From IMG/VR virus record IMGVR_UViG_3300020395_000052, positions 1-32,532 of that record: a stretch of 32,532 nucleotides of DNA; one strand, 5' to 3'. How positions within the stretch are numbered: position 1 is the stretch's first letter; each line of letters starts with the position of its first letter. Under the pieces are notes generated by a model. The model saw only the letters and a program-made list of their open reading frames with translations, searched no databases and was not told the DNA's origin. This DNA comes from a virus. Shown piece after piece: positions 32,326 through 32,532 of this stretch. A program made the position numbers and the translations under genes.

Positions 32326-32353
32326 AAAAAAAGAGACCCCGTAGGGTCTCTTT
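32326..32353 (-). terminator. Intrinsic terminator after the major capsid gene
   Basis: The minus strand reads AGAGACCC-TACG-GGGTCTCT followed by TTTTTT: a perfect 8-bp stem with a 4-base loop, 22 bases after the gp23 stop. A strong terminator fits a very highly expressed gene. Confidence 0.9.
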
Positions 32354-32374
32354 GAGGAGTATGTAATATCCGAA

Positions 32375-32532
32375 TTACATTAGGTTAGCAACTTTAACTC
32401 TTCTGTAGTAAGCGTTAGCGTTGAGGTTACCTGCAGCTTGTGGATCTGAATCAGATAGAGCAGCAAGTCCCTTAGCAAATGGGTTAAGAACCATTCCGTA
32501 ACGAGTCTTAAACCCGATACGTGGTTGGAATG
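32375..32532 (-). CDS. 23: Major capsid protein C-terminus (T4 gp23), 5' end outside window
   Basis: The last 51 codons are present and end in TAA at 32375-32377. They read FQPRIGFKTRYGMVLNPFAK, then a short Ala/Asp/Asn-rich stretch (GLAALSDSDPQAAGNLNANA) and YYRRVKVANLM. The 'PRIGFKTRYGMV-x-NPF' block and 'YYRRVKVANL' ending are highly conserved in T4-like capsid proteins. Gp23 forms the hexamers of the head. Codon choice is GCT/AAC/GTT-rich, in keeping with high expression. Confidence 0.92.
   Translation of the reverse strand, partial: FQPRIGFKTRYGMVLNPFAKGLAALSDSDPQAAGNLNANAYYRRVKVANLM

Noticed and set aside
31605-32355. Plus-strand ORFs of 84-116 codons
   Set aside because: They are antisense to the cupin gene or cross terminators and the leader, lack ribosome sites, and show no protein-like pattern.
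1-32532. tRNA genes, CRISPR arrays, IS elements, integrase or attachment sites
   Set aside because: No cloverleaf-like segment, repeat-spacer pattern, transposase or recombinase gene was seen; gaps between genes are too short for most of these.

Overview
This window is part of the genome of a T4-like myovirus that most likely infects marine cyanobacteria. The evidence is the T4 core replication, recombination and late-transcription set (gp41, UvsX, gp43, RegA, gp62, gp44, gp45, gp46, gp47, gp55, UvsW, UvsY and the end of gp23). It sits next to genes typical of cyanophages: hsp20, mazG, a CobS-like AAA+ ATPase with a CobT-like partner, several 2-oxoglutarate/Fe(II) oxygenases, and a DUF3110-like gene of a family known mainly from cyanobacteria and chloroplasts. 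The DNA is AT-rich. Every convincing gene lies on the minus strand, so transcription runs from high to low coordinates. I saw no tRNA, rRNA, IS element, CRISPR array or integrase.

Read in the direction of transcription: (1) 32532-31950 holds the 3' end of the major capsid gene, its terminator, a nine-codon mini-ORF, a 57-aa protein with twin CX3C motifs, and a second terminator. (2) 31949-28516 holds a cupin-like gene, a tail-tube-like structural gene behind a late-type promoter, uvsY, uvsW and a small SH3/Sm-like gene. (3) 28515-28404 is a regulatory gap with a minus-strand promoter for gp55 and a strong, opposite-facing sigma70-type promoter. (4) 28403-19841 is a tightly overlapped operon: gp55, 2OG oxygenase, class III aminotransferase, gp47, DUF3110-like, gp46, a 130-aa protein, another 2OG oxygenase, a basic 57-aa ORF and the CobT-like gene, ending at a terminator. 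(5) 19750-13820 holds the CobS-like ATPase, a DUF3310-like gene, gp45, gp44, a five-gene insert (membrane protein, 60-aa protein, Dam methylase, 69-aa protein, HNH nuclease), gp62 and regA. (6) hsp20 stands alone at 13706-13275. (7) 13207-1762 is one long operon behind a perfect sigma70 consensus promoter: three tandem paralogous small genes, gp43, uvsX, two 2OG oxygenases, gp41, mazG, a third 2OG oxygenase, then a candidate nuclease, a ligase-fold protein and a HxGH nucleotidyltransferase. (8) 1734-1 is a late-promoter-led gene, a Cys/His-rich mini-protein and a truncated gene.

The replisome, recombination and late-transcription proteins form the expected phage machine: the gp55 sigma factor works with the gp45 clamp on late promoters, and gp46/47, UvsX, UvsY and UvsW drive recombination-dependent replication. 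The less ordinary parts are as follows. A four-member paralogous family of small beta-barrel-like proteins has one member overprinted on the tail of another. Five 2OG oxygenases are present, one lacking its usual metal ligands. An aminotransferase and oxygenase pair is translationally chained between gp55 and gp47. A coupled nuclease-like/ligase/nucleotidyltransferase cassette ends the long operon. A basic ORF bridging two genes contains a terminator hairpin. An apparent antisense promoter points into the uvsW region.

All assignments come from reading the sequence and recalling family motifs. No database search was run.
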